From Rubrivivax sp. (GTDB lineage: Bacteria; Pseudomonadota; Gammaproteobacteria; Burkholderiales; Burkholderiaceae_C): a stretch of 46,602 nt of DNA. Both the position numbers and the translations under genes were made by a program. Shown here one piece after another: positions 8,413-17,187 of the stretch; position 1 is the first letter of the stretch, and each line of letters starts with the position of its first letter. The notes under the pieces were generated by a model. It was not told the origin of the DNA. It made no database searches and saw nothing but the letters and a program-made list of their open reading frames with translations. The stretch covers positions 36,115 to 82,716 of the forward strand of contig JALHPY010000007.1 of assembly GCA_022842305.1 (NCBI GenBank), written 5' to 3'.

Positions 8413-9525
8413 ATGAGGAAACTCTTGATGGCTGCGGCCTGTCTCGCAGCCCTGAGCGCCTGCGGTGGCGGCGGCGGCGACGCAAGCGGTGGCAGCGCGG
8501 TGGCCAACCGGGCGCCCGCGGCCCAGGCGGGTGCGACCCAAAGCGTGCGGGCCGGCACGATGGTCGAACTGGACGCCACGGGCAGCAGCGATGCCGATGG
8601 CGACGCGCTGGCCTACAGCTGGAGCCTGGCCTCCAAGCCGGCCACGAGCGCTGCAGTGATCGCCGGCGCCACTGCGGCGCGGCCGACGCTGCTGGTGGAC
8701 GTTGCGGGCAACTACACCTTGCGCCTGATCGTGAACGACGGCCGCGTCGACAGTGCCCCGGCCCAGGTGACCATCGAGGCCACCGCGGCGGGCGCGCCGG
8801 CCGGCTACGTGCTGGTCTGGGCCGACGAGTTCAACGCCGACGGCCTGCCCGACCCGACGCGCTGGGACTACGACACCGACCGCAATGCGCTGGGCTGGTT
8901 CAACAACGAGCTGCAGTACTACGCACGCGACCGGGCCGAAAACGCGCGCGTGGCCGGCGGCCGGCTCATCATCACCGCGCGCCGCGAAGCCCTGGCCACG
9001 CGCCCCGACTGGGGCGGCCAGCAGTACAGCTCGGCGCGGCTGATCACGCGCGGCAAGGCCAGCTGGACCTATGGCTTCTTCGAGGTGCGGGCCAAGCTGC
9101 CCTGCGGCCGCGGCACCTGGCCGGCGATCTGGACCCTTGGCACGCGCGGCACCTGGCCCGACGATGGCGAGATCGACATCATGGAACAGGTGGGCAGCGA
9201 CCCGACGCGCATCTTCGGCACCTTGCACACGCTGCAGAGCGGCGGCCCGGGCACGGGTGGCTCCACGCGCGTGGCCGACGCCTGCAGCGCCTTCCACGAC
9301 TACCAGCTCACCTGGACCCGCGACGAGATCCAGATCGGCCTGGACGGCGTCAACTACTACCGCGCGCCCAGGTTCGCGGGCGGCTACAGCGCCTGGCCCT
9401 TCGACTTTCCGCAGTACCTGCTGCTCAACATCGCCATCGGCGGCACGCTGGGCGGCGCGGTGGACAACGCGATCTTCCCGGTCACGCTGGAAATCGAACA
9501 CGTGCGCGTGTACCAGAAGCCGTAG
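8413..9525 (+). CDS. GH16 laminarinase lipoprotein with PKD-like domain
   Basis: The 370-residue product has a lipoprotein signal (lipobox ALSAC), a Gly-rich linker, a PKD/REJ-like domain (about residues 33-130, with DATGSSDADGDALAYSW) and a GH16 domain (about 134-370). The catalytic motif DGEIDIMEQ carries E253, D255 and E258. GH16 enzymes with this motif are endo-beta-1,3(1,4)-glucanases. The start follows GAGGGG by 8-9 nt and lies 10 bp after GH30, whose coding sequence the longer in-frame reading would overlap. It is the last gene of the porin operon and ends at a GC hairpin. It is likely anchored to a membrane facing the glucan. Confidence 0.9.
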   Translation: MRKLLMAAACLAALSACGGGGGDASGGSAVANRAPAAQAGATQSVRAGTMVELDATGSSDADGDALAYSWSLASKPATSAAVIAGATAARPTLLVDVAGNYTLRLIVNDGRVDSAPAQVTIEATAAGAPAGYVLVWADEFNADGLPDPTRWDYDTDRNALGWFNNELQYYARDRAENARVAGGRLIITARREALATRPDWGGQQYSSARLITRGKASWTYGFFEVRAKLPCGRGTWPAIWTLGTRGTWPDDGEIDIMEQVGSDPTRIFGTLHTLQSGGPGTGGSTRVADACSAFHDYQLTWTRDEIQIGLDGVNYYRAPRFAGGYSAWPFDFPQYLLLNIAIGGTLGGAVDNAIFPVTLEIEHVRVYQKP

Positions 9526-9542
9526 CCCCGCCTTGGGCGGGG
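9526..9542. terminator. GC hairpin between convergent operons
   Basis: CCCCGCC-TTG-GGCGGGG directly follows the GH16 stop and precedes the convergent phosphorylase stop at 9553. It has a 7-bp GC stem and a 3-nt loop but no T-tract, so it is terminator-like rather than a classical intrinsic terminator. Confidence 0.5.
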
Positions 9543-9552
9543 GGCGGGCGGA

Positions 9553-12500
9553 TCAGGGCTGGCCCGGGCCGGCGTCGAAGGCCACCGTTGCTTCGACTGC
9601 GCTGACGCCGCGCGGATCGAAACTCCGATCGGGGCAGTCGACCCAGCCCTGTGCGCCCAGCACGCGCAGTGCCGTCGCCTCACCGCGGCGATAGCGGTAG
9701 GGCACACGCGCCCAGGTGAAGCGCAGGGCGCCGCCTTCGGGCAGCTCGGCCGAGTCCAGCAGCACCGGGCAGAAGTGCACGCGTCCGCCGCGCATGCGCA
9801 GCCCCAGTTCGCCCCAGCGCGTGAGGATCTCTTCCTTCACCTGGCCGGTCATGCCCGGCTGCTGGGCACCGCCCTCGCCCGGCGTGTGGCTGTACGGGTC
9901 GGCCGGGAAGGCGCCCCAGGCCGCGGCAGTCTTGCGATAGCCCAGGCCATCGCGCACGCGGCGGTAATGGGCGATGAGCGCCGGCAGCTCAGGTGCCGCT
10001 GCGTCGGCGGCCTCGAACACGCGCTCCTGCACCGCCAGCAGCAGCTTGGCCACCATGTGCCAGTAGATGCAGCCCAGGCCCTCATAGCCGAACATCGTGC
10101 CCGAGCGGCCGGTGAACGCGTGATGCCCCAGCAGGCGTTCGTAGGCGTCGGCCAGCGGCTCGATCGCCGCGCCCAGGTCGGCGCCAGCGGCCAGCAGGTC
10201 GCCGCGGTTGGACAGCGCCGGCGCGAAACGCACGGTGCCATCACTTTGACGCTGCAGCAGGTCGCTGCGGCCATCGTCCAGCAGCTGGCGCACCACGGGC
10301 AGCGCCAGCGCCGCCGCGTCCAGCTGGTTGCGCTCAAAGAACCCGGGCAGCGCGCGGTCGGGGTACAGCAGGAAGCTGCGCCGCCGTTCGTCGAACAGGT
10401 CGCTCGCGAACAGCGCGTCGAGCAGGCGCGCGGCTTCGGCCAGTGGCAGCCAGCCGCAGGACAGCAAGGCCACCTGGCCTTCGAGCATGGGGTAGAGGTG
10501 GCCCACCTCGGCGCTGCCCTGGCCCAGGTCGACCAGGTTGTAGCTGTGGAACAGGCCATCGCCGCGGCGCGCGCATTGCAGCGTGGCATCCACCAGCGGC
10601 AGCAGCGCCCGCGCGAAATCGGTCAGCGTGCCGGGCGGCGCCTGTACCAGGCTGCGACCCGCCGCGCCCTGATAGGCCGCGCTGCGCCAGGCATCCAGCA
10701 GGTGGCCCGCGCCGTCGAGGAAGCAGCGCCGGGCCTGCGCGTGGTGCACCGCATCCAGCGGCGTGGCGCGCACCCATGCGCACATGGCCTGCAGCGCCTG
10801 CAGCGTGGCCGCAGGCACCGCAAAGGCTTGCTGTGCACACGGCAGCGCGACGATGAAGCCCAGCATGCGCCGCAGATGCGCCAGCGTGACCACCGACAGC
10901 CCGTTGCCCACCAGCGCGTTGTTGGCGTCGTTCCACTCCGGCCGCTGCGTGTGCAGCCACAGCCCGCCGCCCGGCACCAGGCTGCCGGCCTTGGCCAGCA
11001 GGATGATGGCCAGCTTCTCGGCCAGCGTGGCCAGCATCGGCAGGTCGCCTTCGTCGCACACCAGAAGGCCGTCGCTGCCGATGCGCTGGGCACGCTGGTG
11101 CGCGCGCTCGTGCGCGGCAGCGTCGAAGAGCACGGTCGCCTTGGGCTGCGCCGTCTGCTCGGCATGCGGCTTCAGGCGGTAAGGCACGTCGGCAAAGCTG
11201 AACAGCGCGCGGTCCCACAGGCCGGCCAGCAGATCGGGGGCGTGATCCTGTGCAGCCTCGAGCAGGCGCAGCAGGTAGATGACCTGGTGGTCGCCCCAGT
11301 AGCCGATGTGGCTCCAGGGGTCGTCGGGCGTGACCACCTCCCAGTCGATGCCGTCGCGGCTGATGCGGTAGGGGTTGTAGCCGTCAGGCGTCATCGCACC
11401 CAGGAAGGTGGCGATCATCGAGCCCACGTACTCGGGCTGGCTGGGCACCAGCGCCTCCCAGTTCTGGAAGATGTCGCGCCAGTTGCCTTCGTAGTTGACG
11501 ACGCGCCGCCCCTGCGCGTCGCGCACGCGCACCGAAAACCTGTTCCACGGCCGGCTGGGGTCGCCGTGGCGGCGGCTGAAGGTCAGCGGCAGATAAGCCA
11601 GCAGCAGACGTTCGGCCTGCGGCCCGGCGGCGGTGCTGGCCGCCTGCAGTGCCCAGGCGCGCTCCACCTGCTGCGGCCAGGCCTCGAACAAGGGCTGCAG
11701 TTGCTGCGCCAGCGCCCGGTTGCGCTGCTGCACGAAGGCCTGCAGGTCGTCGCGGTCCCACAGCGTGCCGTCGACAAACACGCCGCCGCGCATGATGTTG
11801 AACAGCACGTTGGCACGGTGGTGCGCCGCGGCCATGGCGTCGCCCGACGACTGCAGGCCATCGGCCCGCGCCAGCAGCCCGTCCAGGCCGGCGGTGTTGC
11901 GCGTCAGCGCCTCGCCAATCTCTTGCGGCGTGCCGCCGCCGCCCTGCAGCCAGCGGCAGAGCTCGAAGGCCTGCACCTGCGAGCGCGGGCCGTCGATCAC
12001 CTGGTGCCACTGCAGCCCGTCGGCGTCGACCACGGCATCGAAGTTGACGAGAAAGGCGCCCGGCCGGCCGCGGGTGAGGGTCTCTGCCTGCACCTGGCCG
12101 CTGCGGCAGAAGACTTCGACCTGGTGTGCTGACAGCAGCGTTTTCACTCTCGAAGAAGTCGCGGGCGGGCCGGCATGCCAGGCCAGCAGCGCCTCGAAGG
12201 ACTCCTTGGGTTCGGCGCGGTCCCAGATCTGGGCGTACAGCGTGAACAGGCCCGCCCGGCCGCCGGCCGCCGACTCGTTCCACTTGTAGGCATCGGTCAG
12301 GCTGCTGAACTGGTTGACCTGCTGCAGGCTCAGGCCCGGCGGCACCAGGTTCAGCAGGCCGTCCAGCACCTGCACGGCCACCGGCCCGCGCAAGGCCAAC
12401 AGACGGGCCGAGCGCACCAGGCCCAGTTCGGCCGCCAAAGACCATTCCACCTCGAAGGCGATGCGGCCCGAAGGATGCTCTTCGCGCAGGCGCAGCCGCG

Positions 12501-12849
12501 TTCCCGACAGGTTCTTGGCCACCGAACGCGCACCACAGCCCCCGGCCAGGCGCGGCGCGAAGGGTTGCCACAGTTCGGCCTGTGCGCCGTCGAGCAAGCG
12601 AATCCAGCTGCGCGGCCCCGTGTGTTCCCAGCGGCGGTGGATCTTGTCGACCGTCTCGTACGGGAAGAACGAACCATCGGCATCGCGCCGACCGGCGGCC
12701 AGCGAGCCCGCCGTCGAGACGAAGGCCCACAGGTCGCTGTCGCTGGCCAGCGTGGTGAAGAAGGGGGCTTGGTCGGCCAGGCCTTCGATGCGGTACCAGC
12801 CTTCGCCGTCCGCATCGACAAAGCCACCGTGCAGGGGGTTTGGAGTCAT
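9553..12849 (-). CDS. Beta-1,3-oligoglucan phosphorylase-like protein (GH94/GH149/GH161 type)
   Basis: The 1098-residue protein has the layout of large inverting glucoside phosphorylases: an N-terminal beta-sandwich and an alpha/alpha-barrel with RPEWNDANNAL, where D641 is the likely general acid (compare WNDA/WNDC in GH94). Further barrel motifs are VNYEGNWRDIFQNWEAL and IGYWGDHQVIYLLRLLE. The length of about 1100 residues suits GH149/GH161 beta-1,3-oligoglucan phosphorylases better than about 800-residue GH94 cellobiose phosphorylases; I cannot decide between these families by eye. No signal peptide is present. It lies 4 bp after the transporter-GH17 fusion, as last gene of the GH1 operon. 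It would yield glucose-1-phosphate from imported oligosaccharides. Confidence 0.75.
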   Translation of the reverse strand: MTPNPLHGGFVDADGEGWYRIEGLADQAPFFTTLASDSDLWAFVSTAGSLAAGRRDADGSFFPYETVDKIHRRWEHTGPRSWIRLLDGAQAELWQPFAPRLAGGCGARSVAKNLSGTRLRLREEHPSGRIAFEVEWSLAAELGLVRSARLLALRGPVAVQVLDGLLNLVPPGLSLQQVNQFSSLTDAYKWNESAAGGRAGLFTLYAQIWDRAEPKESFEALLAWHAGPPATSSRVKTLLSAHQVEVFCRSGQVQAETLTRGRPGAFLVNFDAVVDADGLQWHQVIDGPRSQVQAFELCRWLQGGGGTPQEIGEALTRNTAGLDGLLARADGLQSSGDAMAAAHHRANVLFNIMRGGVFVDGTLWDRDDLQAFVQQRNRALAQQLQPLFEAWPQQVERAWALQAASTAAGPQAERLLLAYLPLTFSRRHGDPSRPWNRFSVRVRDAQGRRVVNYEGNWRDIFQNWEALVPSQPEYVGSMIATFLGAMTPDGYNPYRISRDGIDWEVVTPDDPWSHIGYWGDHQVIYLLRLLEAAQDHAPDLLAGLWDRALFSFADVPYRLKPHAEQTAQPKATVLFDAAAHERAHQRAQRIGSDGLLVCDEGDLPMLATLAEKLAIILLAKAGSLVPGGGLWLHTQRPEWNDANNALVGNGLSVVTLAHLRRMLGFIVALPCAQQAFAVPAATLQALQAMCAWVRATPLDAVHHAQARRCFLDGAGHLLDAWRSAAYQGAAGRSLVQAPPGTLTDFARALLPLVDATLQCARRGDGLFHSYNLVDLGQGSAEVGHLYPMLEGQVALLSCGWLPLAEAARLLDALFASDLFDERRRSFLLYPDRALPGFFERNQLDAAALALPVVRQLLDDGRSDLLQRQSDGTVRFAPALSNRGDLLAAGADLGAAIEPLADAYERLLGHHAFTGRSGTMFGYEGLGCIYWHMVAKLLLAVQERVFEAADAAAPELPALIAHYRRVRDGLGYRKTAAAWGAFPADPYSHTPGEGGAQQPGMTGQVKEEILTRWGELGLRMRGGRVHFCPVLLDSAELPEGGALRFTWARVPYRYRRGEATALRVLGAQGWVDCPDRSFDPRGVSAVEATVAFDAGPGQP

Positions 12850-12853
12850 GTCG

Positions 12854-15208
12854 TCAAGCGTACTTAGGCTGCTCTTGCTTGTCCCACAGGCCCCACTGCG
12901 TGCCCACTTCTCCCTCTTGCCCCAGCTTCCAGGGCTCGTCGAAGGACGAGAAGTAGAACAAGTTGATCCCTTCGCCCCGGGCCCAGCGCTGCACGTCGAC
13001 GAAGTACTTCATCGCGTTGTCGGCCGACGGCATGGCATCGCCCACGGGCTGACCGTTGCCGGGCCAACCGGTCTCGGCGACGATGACGGGCTTGTCGCCG
13101 CCGGCGGCCTTTACCAGCCCGACCATGCGGCGCAGGTACTGCGCAGCATGGTCGATGTCGGCGCCTTCCCAGAACGGATAGCAGTTGGGCAGCAGCACGT
13201 CGCAGGCGGCGACGAGTGCCGGCCGCTCCAGGAACTGGTAGTAGGCGTCGACGCAGCCGACCTGCACATCCTCGGGCACCGCCGCCTTCACGCGCTGGAT
13301 GCAGGCCAGCAGTTCCTGCTCGGGCAGTTCATCCCGCAGCAGCACCTCGTTGCCCACCACCGCAATGTCGACCATGCCTTCTTGCGCCAGGGTGATCAGG
13401 GCCTGGAGCTCGCGTTCGTTGCGCTCGCGGTCGGGGCTGATCCAGGCCCCCACCATCGTCTTGAGGCCCTTGCTGCGGGCCAGCCGGGGAATGGCCTCAT
13501 GCCCCTCGGTACAGGCGAATGAGCGCACCCAACGCGTGTGCGGCGCGATGAGGTCGATGCGCCGGCTGACATCGGACGCCAATAGCTGGTCTCCCGCCCG
13601 CTGCCCTTCGGCGTAGGCACTGAAGCTCAAGCCGTGCAAGCCGCGCTGAAACTGCTCGGCGTACAGCGTGCGGATCTCGTCGGTCGACTTGCCCGCCAGC
13701 GGCGAAGGCTCGGCGCCCGGCAGCAGCAGGCCGTGTTCCGCCAGCCAGGGCCTTGCGCCGGAGCCCTGCGATGACGCCCCGCTGGCGCGCAGCTTGCGCC
13801 GCTCGAGTTCGGCGTGCACCTCGGTGGCCCGCTTCTCGTCCAGGTCGTAGTTGCGCATGATCCACATGGCCAGCAGCGTGCCGAAGATGGGCACGCCGGA
13901 ATAGAACAGGCGCAGGCCGTCAACGGCGCCTCCGGGCTGCGACGCGGCACCCGGGGTGAACTCGACCAGCGACATGATGGCGCCGCTGAGCAGGCCGGCG
14001 ATGGCGAAGCCGAACTTCACCATCCACCAGTAGATGGCGCCGAAGATGCCTTCGCGCCGCTTGCCGGTGGCCAGTTCGTCCAGGTCGCAGACGTCGGCCG
14101 TCATCGACATCATCAGCGTGAACAGGCCACCGATGCCGAAGCTGAAGAACGGCAGCGCGAACATGAACATCCAGGGCTTGCCGGGAATCATCAGGAACCA
14201 CAGCAGGATGTAGCCGATGATGGAGATGCCCTGCGACACCATGAAGGCGTTCTTCTTGCCCATCTTCCTGGACATCCAGGCCACGGTGGGAATCACCGCG
14301 AAGGTGGTGACCAGCGCGCCGACGCTGCCGAACAGCGTGGGCCAGATCCAGGCGTCCACCGTGTTGCCGTTGAACAGGTGGTAGACGACGATGAAGAACG
14401 AGAACGCCGCCACCGTGTTGAAGGCGTTGAAGATCAGAAAGGTCGAGAAACACAGCTTGCGGAAGGGCGCCGAGCTGAAGGCCTCCTTGAAGCCGATCAG
14501 GATCTCCTTCATGCCGCCGCCCAGGTTGCCCAGGGTCAGCGGGACGAGGTGGGTGTCGTCCTTGGTCGAGCGGCTGGGCAGGAAGATGGCCGGCACCATG
14601 GCCAGCAGCATGCAGATCACGCCGACCCAGACCGACAGCGTGCGCGTGGCCGTGTCGGCGTTCTCGAACCACTTCGGGTCGTACATCACGACCCAGAACC
14701 ACGGCGCGATGACCCAGGCCCATTGGCCTATCCACTGCGCCACGGCCATGATGCTGGTGCGCTCGTGGAAGTCGTCGCTCATCTCGTAGCCCATGGCCAC
14801 GTACGGGATGCTGAACAGCGTGAGCCCCAGGTAGAACACGAAGGACCAGCACAGGAAGTAGACGAAGTTGTAGTTCACCCCGTCGGCGCGGTGCAGCTGC
14901 CACATCGCCACGAAGGAGATGCCCATGACGATGGCGCCGATGAACACGTACTGCTTGCGCCGGCCCCAGGTGGAGCGCGTGTTGTCGGAGATGAAGCCCA
15001 TGATCGGGTCCGTCACCGAATCGAAGACTCGCGGCAGGAAGAAGAGCACGCCCCACATCCAGCCGGGGAAGCCCATGTCCTGCACCAGCACCACCATGAA
15101 GATGCCCAAGGCGGCCGGGAACATCTGGTTGGCCAGCATGCCCAGCCCGAAGGCCACCTTCTGACCGAACGGGACCTTGTGGGTCTTGGTGGAGCTGGGT
15201 GCGTTCAT
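12854..15208 (-). CDS. GPH-family sugar:cation symporter fused to a C-terminal GH17 beta-1,3-glucanase domain
   Basis: This is a 784-residue fusion. Residues about 10-470 are a 12-helix glycoside-pentoside-hexuronide (MelB-like) symporter with the family motif DSVTDPIMGFISDNT and several hydrophobic segments. After a linker (about 470-510), residues about 515-784 form a complete GH17 domain with acid/base E621 (VVGNEV) and nucleophile E712 (VAETGWPG). ATG 15208 gives the usual GPH N-terminus; a longer frame to 15268 adds nothing recognisable. GPH carriers have both ends in the cytoplasm, so the hydrolase should sit at the inner mouth of the carrier. The separate GH17 at 16202-17176 is its close paralogue. 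The reading frame is continuous with no stop at the junction, so the fusion is real unless the sequence is wrong. Confidence 0.88.
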   Translation of the reverse strand: MNAPSSTKTHKVPFGQKVAFGLGMLANQMFPAALGIFMVVLVQDMGFPGWMWGVLFFLPRVFDSVTDPIMGFISDNTRSTWGRRKQYVFIGAIVMGISFVAMWQLHRADGVNYNFVYFLCWSFVFYLGLTLFSIPYVAMGYEMSDDFHERTSIMAVAQWIGQWAWVIAPWFWVVMYDPKWFENADTATRTLSVWVGVICMLLAMVPAIFLPSRSTKDDTHLVPLTLGNLGGGMKEILIGFKEAFSSAPFRKLCFSTFLIFNAFNTVAAFSFFIVVYHLFNGNTVDAWIWPTLFGSVGALVTTFAVIPTVAWMSRKMGKKNAFMVSQGISIIGYILLWFLMIPGKPWMFMFALPFFSFGIGGLFTLMMSMTADVCDLDELATGKRREGIFGAIYWWMVKFGFAIAGLLSGAIMSLVEFTPGAASQPGGAVDGLRLFYSGVPIFGTLLAMWIMRNYDLDEKRATEVHAELERRKLRASGASSQGSGARPWLAEHGLLLPGAEPSPLAGKSTDEIRTLYAEQFQRGLHGLSFSAYAEGQRAGDQLLASDVSRRIDLIAPHTRWVRSFACTEGHEAIPRLARSKGLKTMVGAWISPDRERNERELQALITLAQEGMVDIAVVGNEVLLRDELPEQELLACIQRVKAAVPEDVQVGCVDAYYQFLERPALVAACDVLLPNCYPFWEGADIDHAAQYLRRMVGLVKAAGGDKPVIVAETGWPGNGQPVGDAMPSADNAMKYFVDVQRWARGEGINLFYFSSFDEPWKLGQEGEVGTQWGLWDKQEQPKYA

Positions 15209-15248
15209 GTCGCGCTTTCTGTCGGGAGGCCTGTCAAGGGAATGCCGG

Positions 15249-16202
15249 TCAGTCGTGCAGGCGACCAAGCAGCGTCAGCAGTTCCGGGTACAGCCTTTCC
15301 ATCACGCGCTTGGGCCGTCGATCCACGGTGAACAAGCCCCAGTGCTTCTCGGGCTCCAGCGGATCGGGCGAGCCTTTCCAGGGCTCGTCGAAGGCCTCGA
15401 ACACGAAGCACAGCAGCCCGGCCCGCGCGGTCCATTCCATCAGGTCGCGGTAGTAGATCTCCTGCAGTTCCTGCGAGGCATGCTCGGCGTTCATGCCGCG
15501 GCCGCTGGAGCTGGTAGCCCAGCCGGCCTCGGTGATGACCACGGGCTTGCCGGGGTACAGGCGCGCCACCGATTCGACGTTGTCCTGCGTGTAGGCAATG
15601 GCCTCGTGGATGTGGCGGTACTCCCACACCGGGTAGGTGTGCACCGAGATGAAGTCGAGTTCGGGCACCAGGTCGCGCAGCTTGTTCTGCCAGGGCACGT
15701 AGTTCTCGCAGAAGGTCACCGGCTGCGCCACCGCGGCCTTGACACGGCGCACGTACTCGATCATCTGCGGCACGGGCACGAAGTGGTCGGTCCAGTCGAC
15801 CGTGGCCTCGTTGCCCACCGCCACCGAGAACACGATGTCGGGGTAGCGCGCGGCCAGGGCGATCAGGCGCTCGATCTCGGCCAGGTTCTCGCTGCGGCTG
15901 GCTGCTAGCTGCTCTTCGGTGTAGGTGGCGCCCCAGGGGCAGCCGAAGTTGTTCATCTCAGCCCCCAGGTAGGCGCCCAGCATCACCTGGAACGGCAGCT
16001 GCTCATCGCGGATGACCTGCAGCACGCGCTCGGCGTGCGGGCTGCAGTCGTACAGGCGCAGCAGCTGCCAGTTCTTCTGCAGGATGCGCAGGTCTTCGCG
16101 GATCTCGGCCAGGGACGGATAGACCTTGTCGCCCGGGCTCTGCCCGTGGCGGTAGCCCGAGTAGCAGATGGCGTTGCCGGTGGGTAGCTTCAACATGTGC
16201 AT
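15249..16202 (-). CDS. GH17 beta-1,3-glucosidase/glucanase, cytoplasmic
   Basis: The 317-residue single-domain GH17 has acid/base E132 (VAVGNEA), nucleophile E225 (VITEAGW) and the conserved FEAFDEPWK near the C-terminus. There is no signal peptide (it begins MHMLKLPTGNAICYSGYRHG). ATG 16202 overlaps the stop of the upstream GH17 as TGATG, a translational-coupling arrangement. It resembles the GH17 domain of the lipoprotein at 5274 more than its neighbour at 16202-17176, so the locus carries two GH17 types. It probably shortens imported beta-1,3-gluco-oligosaccharides. Confidence 0.88.
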   Translation of the reverse strand: MHMLKLPTGNAICYSGYRHGQSPGDKVYPSLAEIREDLRILQKNWQLLRLYDCSPHAERVLQVIRDEQLPFQVMLGAYLGAEMNNFGCPWGATYTEEQLAASRSENLAEIERLIALAARYPDIVFSVAVGNEATVDWTDHFVPVPQMIEYVRRVKAAVAQPVTFCENYVPWQNKLRDLVPELDFISVHTYPVWEYRHIHEAIAYTQDNVESVARLYPGKPVVITEAGWATSSSGRGMNAEHASQELQEIYYRDLMEWTARAGLLCFVFEAFDEPWKGSPDPLEPEKHWGLFTVDRRPKRVMERLYPELLTLLGRLHD

Positions 16203-17176
16203 CAGGTGAACTTGCGCTGCCCGTCCTTGTCCCACAGGCCCCAGTAGGCGCCCACGTCGCCTTCGGCGCCCACCTTCCAGGCCTCGTCGAAGGCGGCGAA
16301 GTAGAAGACCTCCAGGCCTTCGGCCTCGGCCCATTCGATGGTGTCGACGAAGTAGCTCATCGCCCCTTCGGCCGACGGCACCGAACCATGGAAGGCGCTG
16401 CCCTTGTCGGGCCAGCCGGTTTCGCTGATCACGATGCGCTTGCCCGGCGCTGCCGAACGCGTGCGCCGCAGCATGTTCTGCATGTAGGCCAGCGCGCCTT
16501 CGCGCGGGCAGCCTTCCCAGAAGGGGTAGCAGTTGGTCAGTACCACGTCGCAGGCGGCGGTGATGCGCGGGTGCAGCTCGAACAGGTAGTAGGCATCGAC
16601 ATAACCCACCGGCACGCCGGGCAGCGCGGCCTTCACGCGCTGGATGCAGGCCAGCAGTTCGTCCTCTGGCATGTCCTCGCGCAGCAGTACCTCGTTGCCC
16701 ACGGCCACGATGTCGGCGTGGCCGGCGCGCGCGACCTCGATCACGCCCTGGATCTCACGCTCGTTGATGGCGGCGTCTGTGCCCAGCCAGGCGCCCACCA
16801 GGGTCTTGATGCCCAGTTCGTGCGCGATGCGCGGTGTGTGTTCGTGCCCGTCGGTGCAAGAGAAGCTGCGGATCCAGCGCGTGTGCGGCTGGATGATCTG
16901 CAGGCGTTCGCGGATCTGCTCCGGGCTGATCTGCGCGCCCGGAGACTGGCCTTCGAGGTAGGGGCTGAAGCACAGGCCGTGCACCCCGCGCTGCAGCACC
17001 GCGCGCAGATCGTCGCGCAGTGCCTTGCTTTCGAGATCGGTCCAGACCTGGGGCGCGGCATGAGACCAGGCCGCAGCCTGCGAGAGTGCCACCGGCTGCG
17101 CGCCGGAGCGCGGCTGATCGGTGGCGGGAGACTCGCCGCGCGCGGCGTCACTTTCGGGTATCCGGGGTTTCGACAT
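16202..17176 (-). CDS. GH17 beta-1,3-glucanase, cytoplasmic paralogue of the transporter-fused domain
   Basis: The 324-residue GH17 protein has acid/base E162 (IVAVGNEVLL), nucleophile E252 (VISETGWPD) and a C-terminal YWGLWDKDGQRKFT. It is strikingly like the GH17 part of the symporter fusion (shared GLKTMVGAW/GIKTLVGAW, NEVLLR, ELLACIQRVKAA and CYPFWEG segments), so one probably arose from the other by duplication. ATG 17176 has AGGAG 5 nt upstream; the TTG-type start at 17206 would overlap GH16. It has a low-complexity N-terminal extension of about 50 residues and no signal peptide. It lies 11 bp downstream of GH16. Confidence 0.87.
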   Translation of the reverse strand: MSKPRIPESDAARGESPATDQPRSGAQPVALSQAAAWSHAAPQVWTDLESKALRDDLRAVLQRGVHGLCFSPYLEGQSPGAQISPEQIRERLQIIQPHTRWIRSFSCTDGHEHTPRIAHELGIKTLVGAWLGTDAAINEREIQGVIEVARAGHADIVAVGNEVLLREDMPEDELLACIQRVKAALPGVPVGYVDAYYLFELHPRITAACDVVLTNCYPFWEGCPREGALAYMQNMLRRTRSAAPGKRIVISETGWPDKGSAFHGSVPSAEGAMSYFVDTIEWAEAEGLEVFYFAAFDEAWKVGAEGDVGAYWGLWDKDGQRKFT

Positions 17177-17187
17177 TGCAGCTCCTG

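Noticed and set aside
9775..12132. 785-codon plus-strand frame opposite the phosphorylase
   Set aside because: Antisense shadow in GC-rich DNA; low-complexity Arg/Gln/Ala translation without recognisable motifs.
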